NCBI GenBank assembly: GCA_964567665.1
Contig: CAZMNN010000007.1
Location: 21,083 to 85,082, forward strand
Source: UBA1731 sp964567665
GTDB taxonomy: Bacteria > Verrucomicrobiota > Kiritimatiellia > RFP12 > UBA1067
Direction: 5' to 3'
Length of the DNA: 64,000 nt
In this document: in pieces, positions 34,820 to 43,423 of the stretch
Numbering within the stretch: position 1 is the stretch's first letter
Layout of the letters: every line of letters starts with the position of its first letter
Program-made: the position numbers and the translations under genes
The notes under the pieces: generated by a model
What the model was told of the DNA's origin: nothing
The model's database searches: none
Seen by the model: only the letters and a program-made list of their open reading frames with translations

Positions 34820-36252
34820 CCCTTCATCACCTCATCGAAATCAAGACCGAATTCCCTCAGATTCACCTTGAGGTCGTATTTGTCCCGTGCGAACGGCTTC
34901 ATCAGCGCGTCCGCCGCCGCATCGCCGGTCGTCTCCTTCGCCGGGTTCCACTTGAGCGAAAACGACTTTTTGCCGCGACCAAGCTCCATGCACATCTGTC
35001 CGAGTGAACACATCGCAGTGGAGAGATGTCCGCCGAGCGCGTTGGTGACAGTCATCTTCGGATCGCCGGCCTTGATGGCCGCAAGCCAGTTGTCGACGTG
35101 CAGCTGCATCGGATTCGCGCCCATGGGCTTGAGCTTGGGCAGCAGAGAAGCGTCGGACGCCGCCATCGGCGCAAGCTGTCCGGGACGCACAGGCACATCC
35201 GGATCGGAGGGCGTCACCTTGACGGCTCCGCGTGTGCAGAAGAGCCAGTCTCCGTTCTCTCCGACGAACTTCACTCCGTTCTGGTACTTGTTGCAGACGT
35301 GCACGTCAGTTGCGCCGCCGTTGAACGAATAGTGCAGATCGTAGGTTGTGTGGACGTTCCACAGTCTGCCGCCGGAGAGATCCATCCATTCGCACGTTCC
35401 GCTCACGCCGTCCAGACCGGTCGCGCCAAGCCCCCAGCGGGCGATGTCAAGATGATGGGCTCCCCAGTTCGTGATCATGCCCCAACCGTACGGCGCAAGC
35501 TGAATCCAGCCAGGACGGTCTGCGATGCGCGAAAGATCCTGCGTGTGGCAGCGCGTCCAGTTGTACGGAACCGTCGGATCCGTCGGACCGAGCCAAGTTG
35601 CGTAGTCGAACGTCTTCGGAACGGGTTCGGCGGCGGCGACGCCACCGGAGACGTCGAGGCCGATTCCGACCTCAACCCTCTTGACCTTGCCGATGGCGCC
35701 GGCCTTCACAGCCTCGCATACGCCCTGGAACTGATTCCAGCTGCGCTGCTGCGAACCGACCTGCATGACGGTGTTGAAGCGCTTTGCGAGGTTTGCGATG
35801 AGCCTGCCTTCCTTTATCGTCTGAGTGAACGGCTTCTGCAGCCACACGGCCTTTCCGGCGCATATCGCAGTGGAAGCGACGAGCGCGTGCCAGAAGTCCG
35901 GGAGGCAGAGCATCACGGCGTCAATGTCCCTGCGGGCGCACACCTCCTTGTAATCGTGGTACGTATCGACCTTGCATCCGTGGATTCCCTGCCTTTCGTA
36001 CTCCTTCTCGATCTTCTGCTTCGCGAAATCGCGACGACGGGAATCGAGGTCGCACACGGCGACTATGCGGGCGATGTCGCTGCGCTTCAGCACGGCCGGC
36101 ATCTCAAATGTGGATGCGATGCGGCCAAGTCCGATCACCGCCACGCGAATCTTCTCGTTGGACGAGAATGTGAGAGCTGCACACCCCGGCAGCGCCAGCG
36201 GCGCGGCCGCGAAAGAAATCCCCTTGATGAATCCTCTGCGATTGACGTTCAT
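34816..36252 (-). CDS. exported Gfo/Idh/MocA oxidoreductase, probable lipoprotein
   Basis: This 478-residue protein has a twin-arginine signal MNVNRRGFIKGISFAAAPLA ending in lipobox LPGC, so it is probably membrane-anchored outside the cytoplasm. The Rossmann motif is VIGLGRIAST, where the third glycine of GxGxxG is alanine. The usual EKP is QKP (VWLQKPFTQT). DFWHALVAS and NWGAHHLDIARWGLG are conserved family segments. It overlaps the FMN-binding gene upstream and the unknown gene downstream by 4 bp each, so it is part of one operon. The substitutions suggest altered cofactor handling, but family members vary here. Confidence 0.85.
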   Translation of the reverse strand: MNVNRRGFIKGISFAAAPLALPGCAALTFSSNEKIRVAVIGLGRIASTFEMPAVLKRSDIARIVAVCDLDSRRRDFAKQKIEKEYERQGIHGCKVDTYHDYKEVCARRDIDAVMLCLPDFWHALVASTAICAGKAVWLQKPFTQTIKEGRLIANLAKRFNTVMQVGSQQRSWNQFQGVCEAVKAGAIGKVKRVEVGIGLDVSGGVAAAEPVPKTFDYATWLGPTDPTVPYNWTRCHTQDLSRIADRPGWIQLAPYGWGMITNWGAHHLDIARWGLGATGLDGVSGTCEWMDLSGGRLWNVHTTYDLHYSFNGGATDVHVCNKYQNGVKFVGENGDWLFCTRGAVKVTPSDPDVPVRPGQLAPMAASDASLLPKLKPMGANPMQLHVDNWLAAIKAGDPKMTVTNALGGHLSTAMCSLGQMCMELGRGKKSFSLKWNPAKETTGDAAADALMKPFARDKYDLKVNLREFGLDFDEVMKG

Positions 36253-36785
36253 TTTCTCAACACTCCTTCAAGTTTCCTCTTTGCATCGTTTATTGCGCCG
36301 CACACTGCGCGAGACGTTATCGTCGCGGACGTGATGGCCTCGATGGCTCCGCCGTCTTTCTTCACGGCAAGCGGCGACGAGGCGTCCATGCCGGAGAACT
36401 GTCCGGAGAACTCCTCGCTCGTCAGGTTCGAGCCAAGTCCAGGTGTCTCGGAAGCCTCAAGCTTCCTGTACGCGATGATCCTGAAATCCGGCGTGAATCC
36501 CACCATGAGCGCAATGTTCCCGCCGTATCCAGACGGGTCGTCCCCTCTGACCGCGTAGCCGACAGGTCTGCCAGAGGCATCCTTCCCGGCAAACACCCCG
36601 TCCGCAATGCTCTCGACGCTGGAGGATTCGACGGACGGCGGCATGACCGCAGCGGCTGCATCAAGCGTCTGCTTAGCGCGGATGTCCCTTATCGCATCCT
36701 TCGTCACGGCGTTCACGCTTGCGAGCACCCCGGCGCAGACCGCCGAGATGACCGTGAGACTTAAAATCAACTTAACTATTTTCAC
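36249..36785 (-). CDS. RnfG-like FMN-binding domain protein
   Basis: This 178-residue protein has one N-terminal membrane segment (LILSLTVISAVCAGVLA) and an FMN-binding domain exposed outside the cytoplasm. TSATITSRAV near the C-terminus is the flavinylation motif, in which a threonine receives FMN by a phosphoester bond; ETPGLGSNL matches RnfG/NqrC. No other Rnf or Nqr subunit is adjacent. An ApbE gene, the enzyme that attaches the FMN, lies just upstream. The start is GTG. It overlaps the exported oxidoreductase by 4 bp, suggesting a periplasmic electron-transfer role. It could alternatively be a separated RnfG. Confidence 0.85.
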   Translation of the reverse strand: MKIVKLILSLTVISAVCAGVLASVNAVTKDAIRDIRAKQTLDAAAAVMPPSVESSSVESIADGVFAGKDASGRPVGYAVRGDDPSGYGGNIALMVGFTPDFRIIAYRKLEASETPGLGSNLTSEEFSGQFSGMDASSPLAVKKDGGAIEAITSATITSRAVCGAINDAKRKLEGVLRK

Positions 36786-36856
36786 GCATTCACTCTATGT
36801 TCATCCAATGCCGCAGAGACACCAGATACACGATATCCCTTGGCAAAACGCCGAAA

Positions 36857-36885
36857 ATGATACCACATTCCCTATCCAAAAGCAA
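36857..36885 (-). promoter_or_regulatory. promoter of the RnfG-like/oxidoreductase/parA operon
   Basis: On the minus strand TTGCTT (36880-36885) and TATCAT (36857-36862) are 17 bp apart, just after the apbE stop codon. The leader is about 65 nt. Confidence 0.7.
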
Positions 36886-36906
36886 TGTTTGCCACCGCAA
36901 AACCAT

Positions 36907-37677
36907 TCACCGCAACACCCACTCGGCATAGGCCTCCGGATGGAATTTCCTTAGAAACGCGCTCCCTTCATCCTGTCCAAGCACAAAAAGCGTAGTGGAT
37001 AGAGCATCGGCGAGCATTGCGCTGGATGGATGCACAACCGTCACCGACGCCACACGGTTCGACACAGGCCTTCCGGTCCTTCCGTCGTATATGTGCTTGC
37101 CCCTTGCGTATTCGCCGCTCGTCGCACAGGCCATGCCGTTCGTCAGCACAATGCCGCGCACCACGCCGCCGGATCCGGACGGGTCGAGTATTCCGGTGTT
37201 CCATGTCCCGGAGACCGCCTTCAGGTTGCCGCCAAGATCAAGCAGAATGTCATCCGAAACAAGGCCATTCTCAAGAAGCCGCCTTGCCGCCAGATCCACG
37301 GCGAACCCCTTCGCTATCGCGCCGAGGTCGGGCCCCTTCGCGTCTCCGCGCCAAAACGGATCGAACGCGCCGCCGGATCTTTCACGCATCGCAAACGCCG
37401 CCTCGTAGCACGGACGCGTTTCCGCCGAAACGCCGTCAATCGAGGTGTAGTTCGATATCTCGGAGTGCGGGTTCCATATCGAAAGCCGTGACTCCACATC
37501 CCCGTAGACCTCGCGCACCGCAGCGCAGACCCTGCGCTTCAATGCGACATCAGGCGCACATCCCTTGAAGGAGACCTTTGCGACAGTGCCCATGACCGTC
37601 CATTCGATCGAATCGACGTGCGGTCTGCCGCCGCATCCAATGGCGGCAAGCATCAGCAGCAGCGCAAGCAGTCTCAA
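36907..37677 (-). CDS. apbE: FAD:protein FMN transferase ApbE (lipoprotein)
   Basis: ApbE transfers FMN from FAD to a threonine of proteins such as RnfG, outside the cytoplasm. The 256 residues begin with a lipoprotein signal (LLALLLMLAAIGCGG). Family motifs are VMGTVAKVSF, SIWNPHSEIS, GAIAKGFAVDLAA, LLDLGGNLKA and HIYDGRTGRPV. The start is TTG at 37677, overlapping the miaB stop as TTGA. The downstream FMN-binding protein is its obvious substrate. It ends the topA-xerC-miaB run. Confidence 0.93.
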   Translation of the reverse strand: MRLLALLLMLAAIGCGGRPHVDSIEWTVMGTVAKVSFKGCAPDVALKRRVCAAVREVYGDVESRLSIWNPHSEISNYTSIDGVSAETRPCYEAAFAMRERSGGAFDPFWRGDAKGPDLGAIAKGFAVDLAARRLLENGLVSDDILLDLGGNLKAVSGTWNTGILDPSGSGGVVRGIVLTNGMACATSGEYARGKHIYDGRTGRPVSNRVASVTVVHPSSAMLADALSTTLFVLGQDEGSAFLRKFHPEAYAEWVLR

Positions 37678-39044
37678 ACTATCTCACCTACCAGTATCTG
37701 CGGATGCGCTTCGGTTATGCGCACGTTCACCGCCTCTCCGGGAGCGATGCGCACTGACGGCTCAAACACGACAATGCGATTGCCCGAATCGCGTCCGCTC
37801 CAGCGAACCTTGTTGCGAAGGCTCGGCCCTTCGACAAGCACTTCGCGCACAGATCCGACGAGACGCCGGTTTCGTTCAAGCCCCCGTCTCTCCTGGTCTG
37901 CGAGAAGCACCTGATCGCGCCGCTCCTTCTCCTCCGTCGGAACGTCGTCCGGCAACGCCGCAGAGCGTGTGCCGGGACGCGGAGAGTACTTGAAGATGAA
38001 CGCATTGTCGAATCCGGCCTCCTCCATCAGCGAGCGCGTTGCCTCGAAATCGTCCTCCGTCTCGCCGGGATAGCCCACGATGACGTCTGTGGTCACGGCA
38101 AAATCCGGGTCGAACGCACGGAGCTTTGCGACGGCCGCAAGATATTCGGCCCGTGTATAGCGCCGTCCCATCTCGGCAAGTATGCGGTCGCTTCCCGACT
38201 GCACAGGCAGATGGAGATGGCGGCACACCTTGCGACATTCGCGGAAAGCCGCCACAAGCTCGTCGGTGCACCCTTTCGGATGCGCACTCGTAAACCTGAT
38301 GCGCTCAAGTCCATCGATTCCGTTCAGGGCGGCGAGCAGACGCGGAAACGGCTCGCTGTACCTGCCGTCCGGATCTTCAAACCAGGCCTTGTTGCGCACT
38401 CCGTAGCGAAGCACGCTCTGTCCGAGCAGACACACCTCTTTCACGCCACGCGCCGCAAGAGACTTCACCTCCGCGACAATCTCCCTTGCAGGACGCGAAT
38501 ACTCATGGCCTCTGACATCCGGCACAATGCAGTAGCTGCACCGGTTGTCGCAGCCGAGCAGAACCGTGACGTAACTCTTGAAGCATTCTGACTGTCCGCC
38601 GTCCGCAGCGTCCGGATGCGAATCAAGCCCCTCCGGAACGTCATCAGGATCTGGCAGCTCCAGCACGTTTGCGCCTGTCTTCGTTTCTGGATATCCAAGC
38701 GACTGCAGTTCGGCGACTATCTTCGGTATGAGACCGAAGCGGCGCGGTCCGACGGCGAAATCCAATGTGGGCAACTTCTTGAACACGTCCGCGCCAAGAC
38801 GCTTCACCGCACAGCCCATGAGACCGACGATCTTCGTACGCCCCTTCGGTGCGCACAGATTGCCGCACTTGCCGATCGCCTTCTCCTCGGCCTTCTGCCT
38901 TACTGTGCAGGAATTGACGATCAGGAGGTCGGCTTCGTCTTCGCCTTCCGCCCTCACGTGTCCTGCGGCCTCCAGCATCGCGCCGACCGCCTCCGAATCG
39001 CGCACGTTCATCTGGCACCCGTACGTATGGATGTGAAACTTCAA
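37674..39044 (-). CDS. miaB: tRNA-2-methylthio-N6-dimethylallyladenosine synthase MiaB
   Basis: A radical-SAM methylthiotransferase that modifies A37 of tRNAs reading UNN codons. The 456 residues have the N-terminal UPF0004 domain (HTYGCQMNVRDSE, NSCTVRQKAEEKA) with three cluster cysteines, the radical-SAM motif GCDNRCSYCIVP, and a C-terminal TRAM domain. The start is TTG at 39044 with a strong GGAAGGAG 6 nt upstream. It lies 16 bp after xerC and overlaps apbE. Confidence 0.95.
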   Translation of the reverse strand: MKFHIHTYGCQMNVRDSEAVGAMLEAAGHVRAEGEDEADLLIVNSCTVRQKAEEKAIGKCGNLCAPKGRTKIVGLMGCAVKRLGADVFKKLPTLDFAVGPRRFGLIPKIVAELQSLGYPETKTGANVLELPDPDDVPEGLDSHPDAADGGQSECFKSYVTVLLGCDNRCSYCIVPDVRGHEYSRPAREIVAEVKSLAARGVKEVCLLGQSVLRYGVRNKAWFEDPDGRYSEPFPRLLAALNGIDGLERIRFTSAHPKGCTDELVAAFRECRKVCRHLHLPVQSGSDRILAEMGRRYTRAEYLAAVAKLRAFDPDFAVTTDVIVGYPGETEDDFEATRSLMEEAGFDNAFIFKYSPRPGTRSAALPDDVPTEEKERRDQVLLADQERRGLERNRRLVGSVREVLVEGPSLRNKVRWSGRDSGNRIVVFEPSVRIAPGEAVNVRITEAHPQILVGEIV

Positions 39045-39060
39045 CTGCGGCTCCTTCCGG

Positions 39061-40026
39061 CTATGCCCTCGGATGGGCTTTTGCGTATATGTCCTTCAGA
39101 CGCTCAATGGACACGTGCGTGTATATCTGGGTTGTCGCGAGCGAGCTGTGTCCAAGCATCTCCTGAACGCTCCTCAAATCCGCGCCTGCGTCAAGCATGT
39201 GCGTTGCGAACGAATGGCGCAGCTTGTGCGGCGTAAGATCCTGCGGCAGTTCAGCGGCGGCAAGCCACTTCTTCATCCGCCGTTCGACCATGCGCGGCGA
39301 GATCCGCGCCCCTTTCCGCGTCGTGAACACGGGCGCGGAAGATTCGCCGCGTTGTTCGGCGAGACCCTCTTCGGCATCCATGAGACGGCGCATTGCGGCG
39401 ATGGCGCGGGCGCCGAGGATGCAAAGCCGCTGCTTCGAGCCTTTGCCCGTCACTATCACGCTTCCGGTCGCAAGATTGACGTCACCCCACGACAAAGCCG
39501 TCATCTCCGATATCCGGCATCCCGTGGAATACAAGGCCTCAAACAGCGCTGCATCCCTCTTGCACGCGAACATCTCATCCTTGTCCCGATCAGTCTCGCC
39601 GCCAATCCCGTCAAGCTCCTTGAGCGGAGCGGCGAGGAACCTGTCCACCTCCTCGATGGACAGCACCTTCGGCAGCGGCTTCGGCAGACGCGGACCGCGC
39701 AGTGCGGAAAACGGATTTTCCACCGTCACGCCCTCGCGTCCAAGCCATCTGAAGAAGGTGCGCAGCGACGCAAGCTTCCGCCGCGTCGTCGACGCCTTCG
39801 CGCCCTCCTTGGCGAAGGTCATCAGAAACGCCCTTGCGTCCTCCGGCGTGGCGGATCGCCACGGAAACGGCGGCGGAGTCTCCACGCCCCACCGGAACGC
39901 CGCAAACTGCGCAACATCCTGGAGGTAGCCCTTCGCAGTAAGCTTGGATGCATTCTTCTCGGCGAGCAGAAACGCCTCGAAACGCCTTGCCGCAGGATCG
40001 TCGAAAGCGCCGTTATGGATGGTCAG
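39061..40026 (-). CDS. xerC: tyrosine recombinase XerC
   Basis: About 321 residues of the integrase/recombinase family that resolves chromosome dimers at dif. The N-terminal core-binding domain begins RFEAFLLAEKNASKLTAKGY. The catalytic set is complete: CRISEM (Arg), GKGSKQR (Lys), HKLRHSFATH (His-x-x-Arg), GHSSLATTQ (His) and IYTHVS (Tyr). No ATG, GTG or TTG lies in frame between the topA stop and this domain. A CTG at 40026 overlaps the topA stop as CTGA with GGGAGG 12 nt before it, so I take it as the start. A long in-frame extension upstream lies wholly inside topA and lacks protein character. Confidence 0.88.
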   Translation of the reverse strand: MTIHNGAFDDPAARRFEAFLLAEKNASKLTAKGYLQDVAQFAAFRWGVETPPPFPWRSATPEDARAFLMTFAKEGAKASTTRRKLASLRTFFRWLGREGVTVENPFSALRGPRLPKPLPKVLSIEEVDRFLAAPLKELDGIGGETDRDKDEMFACKRDAALFEALYSTGCRISEMTALSWGDVNLATGSVIVTGKGSKQRLCILGARAIAAMRRLMDAEEGLAEQRGESSAPVFTTRKGARISPRMVERRMKKWLAAAELPQDLTPHKLRHSFATHMLDAGADLRSVQEMLGHSSLATTQIYTHVSIERLKDIYAKAHPRA

Positions 40027-42560
40027 CGACGTGCCGCGCCTCCCTTGCGACGCTTCGTGCCCTCCTTCGGCTCCGGAAAGCCAAGCCGCTTTGCGCGTTC
40101 CTCGAAGTTTCCGATCTGATCCTTGTACGGAACGAGGAGCTTCTTGAGCGCGGCGACCTGCCGCGAGGTGAGGATTTTCCTGCGCCCGAACTGAGCCTTG
40201 AGGGACTCGGCGAAATCCTTGTCGTCGAACACGCGCTTGCCTCGCTTCACCGGCTCGCGCCACGTCTTCACCTCGTCAAGCATGGACATCAACTCCGGCA
40301 ATGCCGGGTCGGTCTGCGCGACCTCGACGCCGGACGGCAGATACTGCGCGAGTTTCTCCCTCAGAGCCGCATGGCTGTCTCCGTCGCAACACTCCGCAAC
40401 CGTACGGGCAAGTATCGCGAACTGCTTCTCCGAAAGCGTCCTGCCGGTGTCGAACTGTTTGCGCAGCGACTCCACGAACTTGTTTCCCTCAATGCCGCCG
40501 ACAGCGTCAAGCGCGGCGAAGCACTCACCGACAAGCCCCTCCGGCGGCGCGGCCTTCAGCTTCTCGACCAGTTCGCCCCAGCCAAGCTCGGCAAGACGCG
40601 CATCCGCGTCGGCGATCTGGTCGCGGTATGACGCCGCAAGCGTCGCAAGCACCCGCAGCTGCCGCTCCGAAAGCTTCTCCGGCTCGTTCTCCATCTGTTC
40701 GCGGACGGACGCGATGAAATCCCTGTCGTCATACGTCTTCTTCCCGACAGTCCTTGCCGGACGCCACCCCTTGACCTCGTCGAACAGTGCGAAAAGCGAT
40801 TTGAACCTCTCCGGATCCGGCGGCGGCTCCTTCGCGGCGGCAAGCCACGTTAGAAACTTTGCGTAGAATGCCGAAAGCATCTTTTCTCCGGTCTCCGCAC
40901 CGTCCTCCACGCGATCCAGCTCCGCCTCCATCTGGGCTGTGTACCCGACATCGAAAAGCGCGGGCAGCCGCGAAACGAGCCAGTCGTTGACGTCTTCGCC
41001 CCTCTTTGTAGGCACGAGCTGGCGCGATTCACGCGTCGCATACTGGCGGTTTACCAGCACCTCAATCGTCTGGGCATACGTGCTTGGACGGCCAACGCCG
41101 TTCTCTTCGAGAGCCTTCACGAGGGCCGCCTCGGAATATCGCGACGGCGGCTTCGTCTCTTTTCTGTCCGAAAGCCACTGCACGACTTCAGGCGCATCTC
41201 CCTCCGCGAGCGGCGGAAGCGCATCGACCTCACCCTCGTCGTCATCGGAATCCTGGCGCTTCTTTACGATGGCCGTAGGCATGGCCTTGAGGAATCCCTC
41301 GAACGTGACGGTCGTGGTGGATGCGACGAACGCATACGAGTGCGCAATTCCGTCTTTCACGGGTTCGATTGTGACGGATCTGAGGCTCATGCGAGCATCG
41401 GCCATCTGCGATGCGACAAAACGCCGCCATATGAGGTCGTACAGCTTCGCGGAGGCCGCATCCAGCTTCACCGCATCACCGGGTTTCAGCCTCACGTCTG
41501 TCGGACGTATCGCCTCGTGAGCCTCCTGCGCCCCAGACTTCGACCTGTATATGTTCGGCTTCTCAGGAAGGAACTCGCTACCGTATTCGCTCGACACGAA
41601 TTCCGCAGCCGCGTCGCGCGCCGACTGCGCAATGTTAACCGAGTCCGTTCGCATGTATGTGATGAGGCCGCCTTCATACAGCTTCTGCGCAATCCCCATC
41701 GTGCGGTGCGGGGAGAAGCCGCACACCGAACTTGCCGCCTGCTGCAGGGTGGAGGTCGTGAACGGAGGATACGGATGGCGTGTTTTCGGCTGATCCTTCA
41801 CGCCTGATACGCGCAGAGAGGCACCGGCAAAATCCCTCATCGCGTCAGCGGCGGCGCCTTCATCGCGGATGTCAGGCTTCTTGCCGTCCATGCGCGCAAG
41901 ACGGGCCTTGAACGCAACGCCGTCCTTCTTCGCCTCAACGCCGAGAATCCAGTACGGCACGGGCGTGAACGCCATTATCTCGCGCTCGCGCTCTACTATC
42001 AGCCGCAGGGCGACGGACTGCACGCGTCCGGCGGAGAGAAAACGTCCGTACGAAAGATATCTCCAAAGCATCGGCGAGACCTGAAAGCCGACGAGCCGGT
42101 CAAGGATGCGACGAGCCTGCTGGGCATCGACCCGTGCCTGGTTTATCTCGCCCGGATTGGCGACTGCCGTCTGCACTGCGGACTTCGTGATTTCGTTGTA
42201 TGTGACGCGGGCGACCTTCTTCCCCTTCGTCTCCTTGGAAAGGACTTCGCTGAGATGCCAGGCGATGGCCTCTCCCTCACGGTCGGGATCGGGCGCAAGA
42301 TACACCTCGTCGGCGGCCTTCGCCGCCGCGCGGAGTTCGGAGACGACCTTCTTCTTCTCCGGGGTTATTTCATATGTGGGCTTGAACGTCCACTCCCCCT
42401 CCACGCCCTTCACCGGAGCAATCTTGATTGCAAGACCGCCCTTCTTGGGCAGGTCGCGCACATGTCCGACAGAAGACTTTACCGTAAAATCATTTCCGAG
42501 ATATTTGCCGATGGTCTTCGCCTTTGCCGGAGATTCCACTATCAAAAGCTTTTTCGTCAT
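40023..42560 (-). CDS. topA: DNA topoisomerase I with an atypical C-terminus
   Basis: Type IA topoisomerase that relaxes negative supercoils. About 845 residues from the ATG at 42560. Toprim motifs are LLIVESPAKAKTIGKYLG and YLAPDPDREGEAIAWHL; the active-site tyrosine lies in GLITYMRTDS. The core is full length. The C-terminal about 264 residues lack the usual Cys4 zinc ribbons. They hold instead about three helical repeats with F-x-x-S-h-(R/K)-x-Q-F and L-S/T-x-(R/K)-Q motifs, for example FVESLRKQF with TLSEKQ, and FAESLKAQF with LTSRQ. The basic tail is KRRKGGAARR. It lies after potC and before xerC. Confidence 0.95.
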   Translation of the reverse strand: MTKKLLIVESPAKAKTIGKYLGNDFTVKSSVGHVRDLPKKGGLAIKIAPVKGVEGEWTFKPTYEITPEKKKVVSELRAAAKAADEVYLAPDPDREGEAIAWHLSEVLSKETKGKKVARVTYNEITKSAVQTAVANPGEINQARVDAQQARRILDRLVGFQVSPMLWRYLSYGRFLSAGRVQSVALRLIVEREREIMAFTPVPYWILGVEAKKDGVAFKARLARMDGKKPDIRDEGAAADAMRDFAGASLRVSGVKDQPKTRHPYPPFTTSTLQQAASSVCGFSPHRTMGIAQKLYEGGLITYMRTDSVNIAQSARDAAAEFVSSEYGSEFLPEKPNIYRSKSGAQEAHEAIRPTDVRLKPGDAVKLDAASAKLYDLIWRRFVASQMADARMSLRSVTIEPVKDGIAHSYAFVASTTTVTFEGFLKAMPTAIVKKRQDSDDDEGEVDALPPLAEGDAPEVVQWLSDRKETKPPSRYSEAALVKALEENGVGRPSTYAQTIEVLVNRQYATRESRQLVPTKRGEDVNDWLVSRLPALFDVGYTAQMEAELDRVEDGAETGEKMLSAFYAKFLTWLAAAKEPPPDPERFKSLFALFDEVKGWRPARTVGKKTYDDRDFIASVREQMENEPEKLSERQLRVLATLAASYRDQIADADARLAELGWGELVEKLKAAPPEGLVGECFAALDAVGGIEGNKFVESLRKQFDTGRTLSEKQFAILARTVAECCDGDSHAALREKLAQYLPSGVEVAQTDPALPELMSMLDEVKTWREPVKRGKRVFDDKDFAESLKAQFGRRKILTSRQVAALKKLLVPYKDQIGNFEERAKRLGFPEPKEGTKRRKGGAARR

Positions 42561-42619
42561 TTCTGGACATCCATATCTTTGCAATCCAAATTAAACCGTA
42601 CGCTGCGCCGCCGCGAACT

Positions 42620-43423
42620 TCACTTCCTCGGCTTGTCGAAATGTCGCTGCCTGCGGTTCGCAAGGAAGCGCGAGGCCGCGACAAGCACACACGTGAACAC
42701 GAGCATCAAAGTGGAGAGCGAGTTGATTACGGGCATCTGCCTTGAATGCTTGATCATCGAGTATATCTTCAGCGGCAGGGTGTCCGCGCCCGGCCCCGTC
42801 ACGAAGAACGTGATTACAAAATCGTCGATGGAGAGCGTGAACGCAAGCAGTCCGCCCGCGACGATTCCCGGCAGGAGTATCGGAAGCGTGACCTTGAAGA
42901 ACGCCTGCATCGGCGATGCGCCAAGATCGTATGCGGCCTCAACCACGCGGTCGTCAAAATCCTGAAGACGCGCAAGCACCGTCATCGTGACGTAGGAGAC
43001 GCAGAACGTGACGTGTGCGACAAATATCGTGAACATCCCGCATCCGATTCCGATCGCCGTGAACATCATCAGCAGCGAAATGCCCATCAGTATTTCCGGC
43101 ATCACAAGCGGCGTATAGATCAGGCCGTAGTGTATGGTCTGCAGCCGCCCTTTCCAGCGATGGAGCGCAATCGCGGCGGTCGTGCCTATCACGCAAGACG
43201 CCACAGTCGCCATCGCTGCGATCACGAGCGAACGCTGGAACGCCATCCATATCTCGCGGTTGCCGGGGGAGAACAGCGCGTTGTACCACTTCAGCGTAAA
43301 GCCAGCCCATTCACCGCCGTATCTCGACAGGTTGAACGAATTCGCTATCAGCACCACTATCGGCAGGTAGAGGAACGCCATGACGAGCATGAGCACAACC
43401 ACGCAGAACTTGCTGTGCTTCAT
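42620..43423 (-). CDS. potC: PotC-type polyamine ABC transporter permease
   Basis: This 267-residue inner-membrane protein has six predicted helices. It opens with a hydrophobic segment (VVVLMLVMAFLYLPIVVLI), and the cytoplasmic coupling (EAA-type) loop reads VEAAYDLGASPMQAFFKVTLP. Sequence and length fit PotC/YdcV, one half of the spermidine/putrescine import channel. It overlaps potB by 4 bp (ATGA). The ATPase (PotA) and binding protein (PotD) are not in the window, so they must be elsewhere or shared. Confidence 0.9.
   Translation of the reverse strand: MKHSKFCVVVLMLVMAFLYLPIVVLIANSFNLSRYGGEWAGFTLKWYNALFSPGNREIWMAFQRSLVIAAMATVASCVIGTTAAIALHRWKGRLQTIHYGLIYTPLVMPEILMGISLLMMFTAIGIGCGMFTIFVAHVTFCVSYVTMTVLARLQDFDDRVVEAAYDLGASPMQAFFKVTLPILLPGIVAGGLLAFTLSIDDFVITFFVTGPGADTLPLKIYSMIKHSRQMPVINSLSTLMLVFTCVLVAASRFLANRRQRHFDKPRK

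Noticed and set aside
40027..40263. XerC reading frame extending 79 codons into topA
   Set aside because: The extra residues are Arg/Gly/Ala-rich translation of another frame of topA and do not resemble the start of tyrosine recombinases.
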